In this document: one piece after another, positions 33,795-41,940 of the stretch
How the letters are laid out: the number at the start of each line of letters is the position of its first letter
Position numbering within the stretch: position 1 is the first letter of the stretch
Notes under the pieces: model-generated
The model's database searches: none
What the model was told of the DNA's origin: nothing
Seen by the model: only the letters and a program-made list of their open reading frames with translations
Assembly: GCA_030430565.1 (NCBI GenBank)
Contig: JAUIKS010000032.1
Span: 78,863 to 142,862 of the forward strand
From: Polyangia bacterium
GTDB lineage: Bacteria > Myxococcota_A > Polyangia > Nannocystales > Nannocystaceae
Direction of reading: 5' to 3'
DNA: 64,000 nt
Translations under genes and position numbers: made by a program

Positions 33795-35795
33795 ATGCAA
33801 TTCGATCGGATCTGGCAGTGGCGCTTTGTCGCGCTCGGCGTGACCGCGCTGGCCCTCTCCACCTCGATCCAGGCCTGCGGCGACGCCGGCGGGCCGCTCG
33901 TCGACGGTGACGCGGCGTGGGATCGCCCGCCTTTTGAACCCCCCGGAGGTGACGGCGAGCCCTTGGATGACAGCGGCGGCTACGACTCAGGCGGCAGCGC
34001 GACCGGCGGGGGCCCAGGCGGCACGACCGGCGGCGGCTACAGCAGCGATGGCTACGGCGACGGAGACGGAGACGGAGACGGAGACGGCGACGGAGACGGC
34101 GACTACATGTGCCTCTCGGATATGAACGGCGCGTGTGACCTGCACCCGAGCGCCTGCGAGCCCGCGCCGTTGCCGACGCCCGAGACAGACACAGACACCG
34201 AAACAGACACCGACACGGACACCGACACGGACACCGAAACAGACACGGGCGGCTGGGACACGGATCCGGCGCCTTGCTGCGAAGATCCGAACTGCGGCTG
34301 CGACACCGGTCAGTGTCAGAATCTGCCGTGCCAGGCGGACGCCTACTGCGACTGTCAGTGCCCCAGCGACCCTGACTGCGGGCCCGGGACCTGCAGTGAT
34401 CTCCCCGCGCCGCCGCTCCCGCCCGTGATCTCGAACGACCCGGCCGCGCAGGCGGCGATCGAGTGCCCGGACGCGAAGGATCCGGTGGTGCTGTACATGT
34501 CGAACGACGACAGCAACTCGCAGGCCTCGCCGGTGCTCGCGCGCCGCACGATCCACGAGGGCTACGTCGTCGACCCGTTCCGGGTGCGCGTCCACGAGTT
34601 CCTCAACTACTACGACCTCAGCTACGAGACGGTCACGGACGCGCCCGCGCGCGTGGGCATGCAGATGCGTCGCATCAACCAAGAGATCGGCGAGTTCGCG
34701 CTGCTGCTCTACGCCCAGGGGCGGCATCGACCGAAGGAGGACCGTCGACCCATGAACCTGGTGTTCTCGCTCGACACCTCGGGCTCGATGTCGGGCGAGC
34801 CGATCGAGCTGCTCAAGGAGTCGATGCGCGCGACCGCGTCGGCGCTGCGCGAGGGCGACATCGTCTCGATCGTCGAGTGGAGCACCGTCCAGGCCGTGCT
34901 GATGGACTCCTACCCGGTCAGCGGGCCCGACGATCCGATGCTGCTCAACATCGTCAACAACGTCGAGGCGGGCGGGGGCACCGACCTTCACGCCGGCCTC
35001 GTGACGGCCTACGAGCTGGCGAACGCGAACTTCTCGGACGAGCGGATCAACCGCGTGGTGTTGATCAGCGACGGCGGCGCGAACACGGGGACCACCGACA
35101 TCGACCTGATCGCCGCTGAGGCGGAAGACAGCGACGGCGAGGGGATCTACATGGTCGGCGTCGGCGTCGGTGAGTCCAGCGGATACCGCGATGACCTGAT
35201 GGACGAGGTCACCGACGCGGGCAAGGGCGCGTACGTGTTCATCGACAGCGCGGCCGAGGCCCACCGGATGTTCGACGAGCGCTTCGTGCAGATCATGGAC
35301 GTCGCGGCGCGCGACGTGCAGATGGAGGTCACGCTCCCCTGGTACTTCGCGATCAAGGAGTTCCACGGCGAGGAGTACAGCGCCGACCCGGCTGAGGTCG
35401 AGCCGCAGCACCTCGCGCCCAACGACACGATGAGCTACCACCAGATCATTCAGGTCTGCGACCCCGCGCTGCCGGGCAAGAAGCACACGATCAAGGCGCG
35501 CGCGACCTTCGAGGACCCGATCTCGCGCGAGCAGATGAGCGACGAGCTGAAGATGCCGCTCGGGGAGCTGGTCACGACCGGCGCGGAGCAGCTCTACAAG
35601 GCCGACGTGATCGTCGCCTACGCGCAGTCGCTGATCGTGATCGGCGACCTCGTGCAGCAAGGCGAGCAGGACCAGGCGAAGGCGGTCGCAGACGCGATGG
35701 TCAGCTGGCTTGGCGACGCCATGGACGCGCTCAATGATCCCGAGATCGCTGAGATTCGCGGGATCATGGAGGACTACGCGGCGATCCTGGGGTGA
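33795..35795 (+). CDS. VWA-domain lipoprotein (YfbK-like)
   Basis: About 666 residues from the ATG at 33795, which has AAGGA upstream; an upstream ATG at 33735 overlaps the hairpin. Signal ends LSTSIQACGD. A long low-complexity region has (GD)n and (DT/ET)n repeats, then a Cys-rich block (CCEDPNCGCDTGQC, DCQCPSDPDC). Around residue 280, VDPFRVRVHEFLNYYDL matches the N-terminal part of YfbK-type VWA proteins. The VWA domain (about 320-500) has an intact MIDAS: DTSGSMS, then a conserved Thr in GGGTDLHAGL and SDGGANTG. A C-terminal beta/helix domain ends at EDYAAILG. Probably a surface-exposed adhesion or complex-assembly protein. Confidence 0.87.
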   Translation: MQFDRIWQWRFVALGVTALALSTSIQACGDAGGPLVDGDAAWDRPPFEPPGGDGEPLDDSGGYDSGGSATGGGPGGTTGGGYSSDGYGDGDGDGDGDGDGDGDYMCLSDMNGACDLHPSACEPAPLPTPETDTDTETDTDTDTDTDTETDTGGWDTDPAPCCEDPNCGCDTGQCQNLPCQADAYCDCQCPSDPDCGPGTCSDLPAPPLPPVISNDPAAQAAIECPDAKDPVVLYMSNDDSNSQASPVLARRTIHEGYVVDPFRVRVHEFLNYYDLSYETVTDAPARVGMQMRRINQEIGEFALLLYAQGRHRPKEDRRPMNLVFSLDTSGSMSGEPIELLKESMRATASALREGDIVSIVEWSTVQAVLMDSYPVSGPDDPMLLNIVNNVEAGGGTDLHAGLVTAYELANANFSDERINRVVLISDGGANTGTTDIDLIAAEAEDSDGEGIYMVGVGVGESSGYRDDLMDEVTDAGKGAYVFIDSAAEAHRMFDERFVQIMDVAARDVQMEVTLPWYFAIKEFHGEEYSADPAEVEPQHLAPNDTMSYHQIIQVCDPALPGKKHTIKARATFEDPISREQMSDELKMPLGELVTTGAEQLYKADVIVAYAQSLIVIGDLVQQGEQDQAKAVADAMVSWLGDAMDALNDPEIAEIRGIMEDYAAILG

Positions 35796-36004
<209 letters not shown>

Positions 36005-38467
36005 TCAGCCGATGTCGGGGCAGGCCGCCTCGGTGACGAGGCTGTCGTTGTTGTCCTCGTTGCACTCGAGGATCGCGCCGTCGCCCTCGCTCGCGTGGTC
36101 GACCTCGGCGAAGTAGTTCGCGGTCATGCCCGGGGGCGGGGCGGGGACCTCGAGGGTGACCTTGGTCGAGGCGCCGGGCAGCAGGCCGACGTTGGTCGGG
36201 ACCGTGCCGAGCAGCACGCCCGTGGCGTCGAGGCCCTCGTAGAAGCTCACGTCGATGCCGGGGGTCACGCCGAGCGAGCCGTTGTTGTAGACGGTGGCGA
36301 TGAGCACGAGCTGCGCGTCGCACTGGTCGAGGCCGAGCGCGAGCTCGACGGTGAGGTCGGGCGCGTTGAAGACGCCGTTGCCCTGGACGTTCTGGCGGTA
36401 GTTGTTGAGCCCCGGCTGCAGCCAGTTGTTGAGCTCGGGGTCGGGGACGACGCCCGCGCTGCTGGTGTTGGTCACGTGGTAGGCGTGCTGGTTCCAGACG
36501 CGGCGCGTCGGCACCCAGCCGTTGCCCGCGTCGCCGTAGACGAACACGCCCTGACGCTCCTGGTAGCCGGGGACGTTGCACTGACCGCCGAGGTTGGCGA
36601 CCACGATGATCTCGGAGTTGCCGTCGTCGTCGACGTCGACGACCAGGGGGTACTCGTGGATCGTCGCGCTCGAGTTCTGCACCTCGAGCTGGATCGTGCC
36701 GTCGGTGCCGGAGTACACGCGCATGAAGCACTCGTCGGCGTAGACGACCTCGGCGGCGCCGTCGCCCTGGAAGTCGAAGACCGAGGAGCCCGTCGCGTTC
36801 GACGACTGGTCCTGCGTCGGGCTCTCCCAGCGGACGTAGGTCGCGCCGGCGGCCGGGTCGGGCTCGCCGCCCGGCTTGACGATCTCCTCGTCGGGTCGGT
36901 TGAAGTCGAAGACGATGTAGCGGCTCGCGCCGGCGATGCCGACCTCGGGCTTGCCGTCGCCGTCGAAGTCCGAGATCGTCGGCGGTCCGCCGCGCCCGCC
37001 GCCCGGGATGGCGCGCGGCTGCGTGCGCGCGGCGTCGTTATTCTGGCAGAGCACGCCCGAGGGGTCGGCGCCGCACCACAGCTGACCGGTCGCGCCGTCG
37101 ACGACCTGCACGATCCCGCTGCCGATGATCACGACCTCCGGGGTCCCGTTGAGGTCGAGGTCGGCGACCGCCGGGTAGCCGTCGGGGCTCGCGTTGCTGG
37201 TCCACTTGAGGTCGAGGCTCACGGTCGGCGGGTCGCCGGGCTGCCAGTTGATCTCCCACGCGTCGTGCCCCGAGACGATCTCAGGGACGCCGTCGTCGTC
37301 GAGGTCGGCGATCGCCGAGATGCCACCGGTGTAGCCGTTGGAGGTGCCGTAGGTCCCGCCGTTGCCGCCCTGATCCCAGACCATCAGCCCGTCGTGATCA
37401 AACACGGCCGCGCCGAACACGATCTCGGCCTGGGGGTCGTCGTCGAGGTTGGCGAGCGAGGCGCCGCCGTTGACGATGGTCGTGGTCGCGACCTGGTTGT
37501 TCGAGGTGCGCGACGTCCAGATCAGGCCGCCGGCGCCGTTGACCGCGTGCACGGCCGAGCGCCCGTTGCCGCCCGCGCGCCCGGCGTAGACGATGTCGGC
37601 CGTGCCGTCGCCGTCGACGTCGCCGGCCGCGATCGAGGAGCGGCCGTGCGAGCCGTACTGGTTGTTGTTGGGGTCGTGGGGGATGGTCCACAGCAGGCTG
37701 CCGGTCTGCCCGTCGAGCGCGTAGATGTTGCCGTTCGGCCAGCTCCCGCCGTCCTCGCGGGTCGAGTTGATGACGACCTCGGGGATCCCGTCGCCGGTGA
37801 TGTCGACGACGATCGGCGGCGAGATGATGTCCTCCTCCTCCCACGACCACTCGAGCGCGACCTCGAGCTCTTCGAAGTCGGGCACGTAGGTGCACTCGAC
37901 CGGGTCGGGCTGCGGCAGGCACTGATCGAGGGTCGGCTCGCAGAACTGACCCTCCTCGCAGTCGTAGGAGTCCTCGCAGGGCTCACCTGGCGTCGCGCAC
38001 ATGTCCGCGAGGCACACGTCGCCGCCGTCGCAGCAGATCTCGAGGTTGGGGCCGCAGCGGACCTCGCTCTCGCAGGCGGGCAGGCACATGCCCTGGACGC
38101 ACTCGTTGCCCGCCGCGCAGCACATCGCCGGCTGTCCGCAGAGCGTGCCGCCCTCGCAATTGTCGTCGCCGGTGTCGGTCTCGGTCCCGTCGGTCGCGCT
38201 CATCGTCACGGCGTTGGTGCTCGCGTCGGAGCCCGCGCTCGTCGTGTCGGTCGTGCCGGTCGCGGAGTTGTTGCCGGTGCCGCCGGTGTTCGGCCCGGCG
38301 CTCGTGCTCGTCTCGGTCCCGTCGGTCGCGCCGCTGTTGGTGGCCGCGTCGCTGCTGCCGCTCGTCTCGCCAGCGCTGACCTCGGTCTCGCCGCTCGAGT
38401 CGCCGCAGGCGAGCGCCATCGCGGGCGCGAGGATGAGGATTAAACAGGACCTATTGGACAGGTTCAT
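36005..38467 (-). CDS. VCBS/FG-GAP propeller lipoprotein with CARDB domain
   Basis: 820 residues. Signal ends APAMALACGDS; then about 80 residues of Ser/Thr/Gly/Asp linker. A Cys-rich region (CGQPAMCCAAGNEC, CGPNLEICCDGGDVC, EPCEDSYDC) with EGF- or Dickkopf-like spacing covers roughly residues 100-190. Then VCBS/FG-GAP repeats: VVDITGDGIPEVVI, AAGDVDGDGTADIVYAG, IADLDDDGVPEIVSG, VADLDLNGTPEVVIIG, ISDFDGDGKPEVGIAG. The C-terminal part (about 700-815) is CARDB-like: APDLTVELALGLDQCDAQLVLIATVYNNGSLGV and DGAILECNEDNNDS. A calcium-binding extracellular or surface protein of unknown ligand. The last residues CPDIG end the chain without a sorting tail. Confidence 0.87.
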   Translation of the reverse strand: MNLSNRSCLILILAPAMALACGDSSGETEVSAGETSGSSDAATNSGATDGTETSTSAGPNTGGTGNNSATGTTDTTSAGSDASTNAVTMSATDGTETDTGDDNCEGGTLCGQPAMCCAAGNECVQGMCLPACESEVRCGPNLEICCDGGDVCLADMCATPGEPCEDSYDCEEGQFCEPTLDQCLPQPDPVECTYVPDFEELEVALEWSWEEEDIISPPIVVDITGDGIPEVVINSTREDGGSWPNGNIYALDGQTGSLLWTIPHDPNNNQYGSHGRSSIAAGDVDGDGTADIVYAGRAGGNGRSAVHAVNGAGGLIWTSRTSNNQVATTTIVNGGASLANLDDDPQAEIVFGAAVFDHDGLMVWDQGGNGGTYGTSNGYTGGISAIADLDDDGVPEIVSGHDAWEINWQPGDPPTVSLDLKWTSNASPDGYPAVADLDLNGTPEVVIIGSGIVQVVDGATGQLWCGADPSGVLCQNNDAARTQPRAIPGGGRGGPPTISDFDGDGKPEVGIAGASRYIVFDFNRPDEEIVKPGGEPDPAAGATYVRWESPTQDQSSNATGSSVFDFQGDGAAEVVYADECFMRVYSGTDGTIQLEVQNSSATIHEYPLVVDVDDDGNSEIIVVANLGGQCNVPGYQERQGVFVYGDAGNGWVPTRRVWNQHAYHVTNTSSAGVVPDPELNNWLQPGLNNYRQNVQGNGVFNAPDLTVELALGLDQCDAQLVLIATVYNNGSLGVTPGIDVSFYEGLDATGVLLGTVPTNVGLLPGASTKVTLEVPAPPPGMTANYFAEVDHASEGDGAILECNEDNNDSLVTEAACPDIG

Positions 38468-38604
38468 GACATGGCTATTGAGACATAAAAAACCGGCGCG
38501 ACCAAGCGCCTACGCCCGCGCGCGGGCGCGACGTCGCGCGCCTCGCGTCGACGAGTGGGGTGCTTCGCCACAGCGACCGACGCGTGCGGCCGCGCGGGCA
38601 GGGG

Positions 38605-39345
38605 TCAGAACCGGTGCGTCAGCGTGAAGCCGCCGCCGGTGGTGGTCGGGCCGGCGTTAAAGCGGAGCCCCGAGCGCGTCAGCCGGATCCCGTCGGCGTT
38701 GAGGGCCGTGTTGGCGCGACCGGAGCGCACGAACAGGACGGTGCCGGCGATCCCCAGCGTGAGCCCGGCGGCCTGGGCGGCGAAGGGGAACACGAGCACG
38801 ACCTTCCCGCTCAGCGAGTCCGTCTTGGGGATCGCGAGCAGCGGGCCGACGACGGGGATCATCATGCGGATCCCGAGATCGCGACAGTTGTACTCACCCG
38901 GGGTGTTGTACAGCTCGTTGTCGGTCAGCCCGCAGCCGTCGTAGATCGCGGCGCCGATCAGCGCGGTCATCAGGTACGAGGCGGCGAAGGTCACGTAGCC
39001 GCCGATCATCATGCCCTTGCCGCGGCGCTTGGGCGGGGGCGGGGGCGGCTGCGGGTAGTTCTGGCTGGGCGCGGCGGCGGGCGCCGGTCCGTAGGGCGCC
39101 GGCTGGCTGGGGTCGGCGTAGGGCCCCGGCGCGGGCTGTGGCGCGGGCTGTGGCGCGGGCTGGTAGACCGGGGCGGGCTGACCCGCAGGGGCGGGCTGGG
39201 CGACGGGCGCCGGCTGCGGCTGCGGAGCGGGCTGCGTAACCGGCTGCGCCGTGGGTTCAGGGTAGGGGGCTTGCGACGCGCTCGCCGTCTGCGCGAGCCC
39301 GAGCGAGAGCGAGACCATCAATACAGCAGGGAAGCAGCGACGCAT
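38605..39345 (-). CDS. Pro/Gln-rich secreted or membrane protein
   Basis: 246 residues from the ATG at 39345, which starts a Sec signal peptide ending in TASASQAP; upstream extension is unlikely. Residues 25-105 are a Pro/Ala/Gln repeat (QPAPQPAPAGQPAP and similar), which would form an extended linker. The C-terminal 130 residues hold two to three hydrophobic helices (GMMIGGYVTFAASYLMTALIGAAIYDGC, VVLVFPFAAQAAGLTLGIAGTVLF) and finish with GGGFTLTHRF, ending in Phe as in many outer-membrane proteins. Such Pro-rich two-helix proteins are common in myxobacteria; their role is unknown. Confidence 0.75.
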   Translation of the reverse strand: MRRCFPAVLMVSLSLGLAQTASASQAPYPEPTAQPVTQPAPQPQPAPVAQPAPAGQPAPVYQPAPQPAPQPAPGPYADPSQPAPYGPAPAAAPSQNYPQPPPPPPKRRGKGMMIGGYVTFAASYLMTALIGAAIYDGCGLTDNELYNTPGEYNCRDLGIRMMIPVVGPLLAIPKTDSLSGKVVLVFPFAAQAAGLTLGIAGTVLFVRSGRANTALNADGIRLTRSGLRFNAGPTTTGGGFTLTHRF

Positions 39346-39531
39346 GGGCGAAGTGTCTCCCGCGCGAAACGGGATTGCAACTGGCGAATCGGCGTCACGC
39401 GGCACGCCGTGATCTAGGTTCAGGCCCGCGCTCGCGCCCGCGTGGACCTTCGTGCCGGCGGGCTCGAAGTCGGCGCGCACACGCTGCGGGCTGTGCTGCG
39501 TGGCCGGATTGCGCGTGCGTGCGCTCGCTCG

Positions 39532-40608
39532 CTACTGCGGGATGTACTGCTTGCAGAGGCTCTGCTCGACGGAGTCGTTGATCGCGGCCGAGAGACTGAG
39601 CGAGTTGTCGAGCACGTCGTTGATGTTGAACGCGCCGCCGTCGGTGGCCACCGGGATCTCGGTGTTGCCCTTGTAGGGCGTGAAGAAGCCGGCGCTGACG
39701 TCCTCGTTGTTGAAGGGGCCGCCGGTCATGTCGTTGTCGGCGAAGCTGAACACGCGGATCTGTCGGGTCTGCAGCAGCGAGACGGTCTCGAGGTACGTGC
39801 GCTGGATCGGCACGCCGCTCTGGATCGCCGGCTTCTCGCCGAAGGTGTCGTCGGTGGTGTGGATCACGAGGCGCAGCGTGTCCTCGATGTCCCCCCACTG
39901 AAACTCGTCGGCGGCCTGGTACAGCGCGTCGAGGGTGTTCTCGGGCCAGTCGTTGTTGCTCCCCATCCCGGAGGTCTGGGTGTTGCCCTGGGTGAAGGTG
40001 TACCAGGTGTTGAAGTGACTCTGGATCAGCGCGACGTCGGGCAGCGGCTCGCCGCTCGCGATCAGCTTGGTGTCGTCGACGAACACGATGAGGCCGTAGC
40101 GCGGCGTGATCGGGGCGCCGAGGTCCAGCGCCTTGATCGCGGCGTCGACCGTCGCGATCTCAGCCTCGAGCTTGGCGAGGATCGGCCCCATCGAGGTCGA
40201 GACGTCCATGACGAACACGAGGTCGACCTGAGTCTGACAGTCGTCATCGCCGCCGGTGCCGAAGCCGGAGGTGAAGCTGTCGCTGCCCGCCGTCTCGAAG
40301 GGGTCGTCGGTGCTGGCGCTCGTGGTCGCGCCGGTCGTGGTCGCGCCGGTCGTGGTCGCGCCGGTCGTGGTCGCGTCGATCGTGGTCGCGCCGGTCGTGG
40401 TCGCGCCGTCGGTGGTCGCGTCGGTGCCGGCGCTCGCGGCCGAGGCCGCGCTCGCGGCGGAGGATGACCCAACGGACATCACGCCCGTCGCCCCCTCCGT
40501 CGCGGCGCCGTCGTCACCAAAGCAGCCCGCAACACAGATGAGGGCGAGCGCGGCGCCGGCGAGCGCGGCGACGCGCGCGCGGGACCGCGAGGGGAGGAGT
40601 TGTTGCAT
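39532..40608 (-). CDS. VWA-domain lipoprotein
   Basis: 358 residues, starting at the ATG at 40608 (the 14 codons upstream are not signal-peptide-like). Signal ends ALALICVAGCFGDD. Residues 30-110 are Ala/Ser/Thr-rich with repeated TTTGA units. The VWA domain starts at about 120 with VDLVFVMDVSTSMG; the MIDAS is DxSTS, so it deviates slightly from DxSGS. Later strands include YGLIVFVDDTKLI and RLVIHTTDDTFG, and the chain ends with VEQSLCKQYIPQ. It resembles a family of myxobacterial VWA lipoproteins with predicted surface location. Transcribed in the same direction as the Pro-rich gene, 186 bp upstream of it. Confidence 0.85.
   Translation of the reverse strand: MQQLLPSRSRARVAALAGAALALICVAGCFGDDGAATEGATGVMSVGSSSAASAASAASAGTDATTDGATTTGATTIDATTTGATTTGATTTGATTSASTDDPFETAGSDSFTSGFGTGGDDDCQTQVDLVFVMDVSTSMGPILAKLEAEIATVDAAIKALDLGAPITPRYGLIVFVDDTKLIASGEPLPDVALIQSHFNTWYTFTQGNTQTSGMGSNNDWPENTLDALYQAADEFQWGDIEDTLRLVIHTTDDTFGEKPAIQSGVPIQRTYLETVSLLQTRQIRVFSFADNDMTGGPFNNEDVSAGFFTPYKGNTEIPVATDGGAFNINDVLDNSLSLSAAINDSVEQSLCKQYIPQ
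40319..40420 (-). repeat. 15-nt tandem repeat encoding the TTTGA linker
   Basis: Near-identical 15-nt units (GCCGGTCGTGGTCGC on the plus strand) inside the VWA lipoprotein gene, encoding Thr-Thr-Gly-Ala-Thr type linker. Confidence 0.8.
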
Positions 40609-40743
40609 ACGCACGGGCGAATTCTCGGTCACGCCGACGCCCGCGCGCAAGCCGTTGTCAGCGCGGCGAGTCGCGCCGCGAACGTTCTGCCCTCGACCCA
40701 GCTCAAACGGTGTTCGCGGCGAGCGCCGACGTCTCGATCGCGT

Positions 40744-41379
40744 TTATTTCGGGTGCTTCGGACGACGCCCAGGCCGCGAGTCGCCCGGGACCGCGCCCAG
40801 CATGTAGCCGAGCCGCATCAGGTTCTTGCCCAGCGACTGCCGCTCCCTGGCGGTCCGGCTCGAGAAGCCGAAGCTGTCGACGAAGCGCAGGATGACGTTG
40901 AACGCGAAGGCGACCAGCAGCGCCTCCTCGATCGCGTCCCGCGGGACGCCGGCGGCGAGCGGCTTGGCCATGTCATCCGGTCCGAAGCTCTCGGGCGCGC
41001 TCGTGAGCCGGGCGAGCATCCCGAGCGTGGCGCGAAGCTGCTCGTTGATCGGCGCTGTGTCCGGGTCCTCGATGATCGCGTGGACGAGCTTTTCGTCCAT
41101 GGTCTGCGCCGCGACCGCGGCGTGATCACCCAGTCAGTACTCGCAGCTGCTGTGCTTCGCCACGTAGGCCGCCATGATCTCGGCCTCGGCGACGGTCCAG
41201 CGCTTCGGCTTGCGCAGCGCGTGATGCAGCAGCGGCGTGAACTGGCGCCCGAACAGCGCGCGGCGATAGGAGAACACGAGGATCGGGTCGGGCACGTAGC
41301 CGACGAGTCGCGTGATCACCCCCAAGAGCATCCGCTGCAGCGGCCCGAAGCCGTGTTCGAACACGCTGATGCGCGCCAT
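40744..41379 (-). CDS. AhpD-like selenoprotein (in-frame UGA, CxxU)
   Basis: Reading the UGA at 41136-41134 as selenocysteine gives one 211-residue protein. The part before it ends HSSCEY and the part after it begins LGDHAAVAAQT, so the residue at the UGA is position 82 in C79-x-x-U82-x-x-x-H86, exactly the second Cys of the AhpD/carboxymuconolactone-decarboxylase motif CxxCxxxH. The downstream half (LRATLGMLARLTSAPESFG, DAIEEALLVAFAFNVILRFVDSFGF) is the conserved C-terminal part of the same family, in frame and without its own ribosome-binding site. A SECIS-like hairpin follows the UGA. Probable thiol/selenol peroxidase or disulfide reductase. TGATG couples it to the upstream AhpD-like gene. 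The alternative is a nonsense-split gene. Confidence 0.82.
41107..41122 (-). promoter_or_regulatory. SECIS-like hairpin for the AhpD-like selenoprotein
   Basis: On the mRNA, 11 nt after the UGA: CGCCGC-GGUC-GCGGCG, a perfect 6-bp stem with a GGUC apical loop. The loop starts 17 nt from the UGA, inside the range usual for bacterial SECIS elements, and GGUC matches the loop sequence of the E. coli fdhF element. Flanking GGU (41130-41128) and ACC (41103-41101) can add a lower stem. Fold judged by eye. Confidence 0.7.
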
Positions 41380-41765
41380 CAGCGGTCCCTTCCTCGCGTC
41401 GCCTGCTCCAGCGCCTCGAGCGCTCGCTCGTGGCGACCGCGAGCGGCCCCGAGCGCGGCGCACAGCGTGATCTCGAACAGCTCGTCGTCGGTGTAGCCCG
41501 TGGCCCTGAGCGCCGCGTAGTCCTCGTCCACGACCTTGTAGGCGTGTCGCGTGATCTTGTCGACGAGCGTCGTGAGCTCGCTGCGGATCGGGCCCGCGTC
41601 TCGCTCGCGCGCGCCGCTTTGAAGCGCCGCGCGGGCCTCGATCCCGCGTCGCAGCCGCTGCGACGTGTGCCCGGCGGGGCCGTCGAGCAGGCCGCGGACG
41701 ACTCGCTGAATCATCGCGCGGGCTCGGCTGGTGAAGTCGTCGCGTCTCGATCTCCGCTGGAGCAT
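41379..41765 (-). CDS. AhpD/carboxymuconolactone decarboxylase-like protein lacking Cys motif
   Basis: 128 residues. ATG at 41765 has a strong GAGGAGG ribosome-binding site 5-8 nt upstream. The C-terminal 60 residues (ELTTLVDKITRHAYKVVDEDYAALRATGYTDDELFEITLCAALGAARGRHERALEALEQA) have the helical hairpin of the AhpD-like fold. The CxxC pair is absent: only one Cys, in TLCAALG. The stop codon overlaps the ATG of the selenoprotein gene (TGATG), so both are made from one message in similar amounts and may form a hetero-oligomer. Family assignment is from residue pattern and the partner gene. Confidence 0.7.
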   Translation of the reverse strand: MLQRRSRRDDFTSRARAMIQRVVRGLLDGPAGHTSQRLRRGIEARAALQSGARERDAGPIRSELTTLVDKITRHAYKVVDEDYAALRATGYTDDELFEITLCAALGAARGRHERALEALEQATRGRDR

Positions 41766-41912
41766 GGGCGTCCTCCTCTCGACCGGGGCGCGACGGGGGG
41801 CCGCGCCGAGCGGGCTACGAAGAGTGTATTCCCGGATCGTCGCGTTGGTTCACGGTTTCGAGAGATTCTGATGAGCCGCGCCGGCCCGAGAGCCCCGCGT
41901 GACGTCCGGCTC

Positions 41913-41937
41913 GGCGCGCCGGCGCGCCGGCGCGCCG
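41913..41937. repeat. Triple GGCGCGCC palindrome
   Basis: Three tandem GGCGCGCC palindromes lie in the 175-bp spacer between the AhpD-like operon and the end of the GH92 gene. They can form a very stable GC stem near the GH92 3' end but have no T-run. A transcription-stop or structural role is possible. Confidence 0.4.
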
Positions 41938-41940
41938 CGC

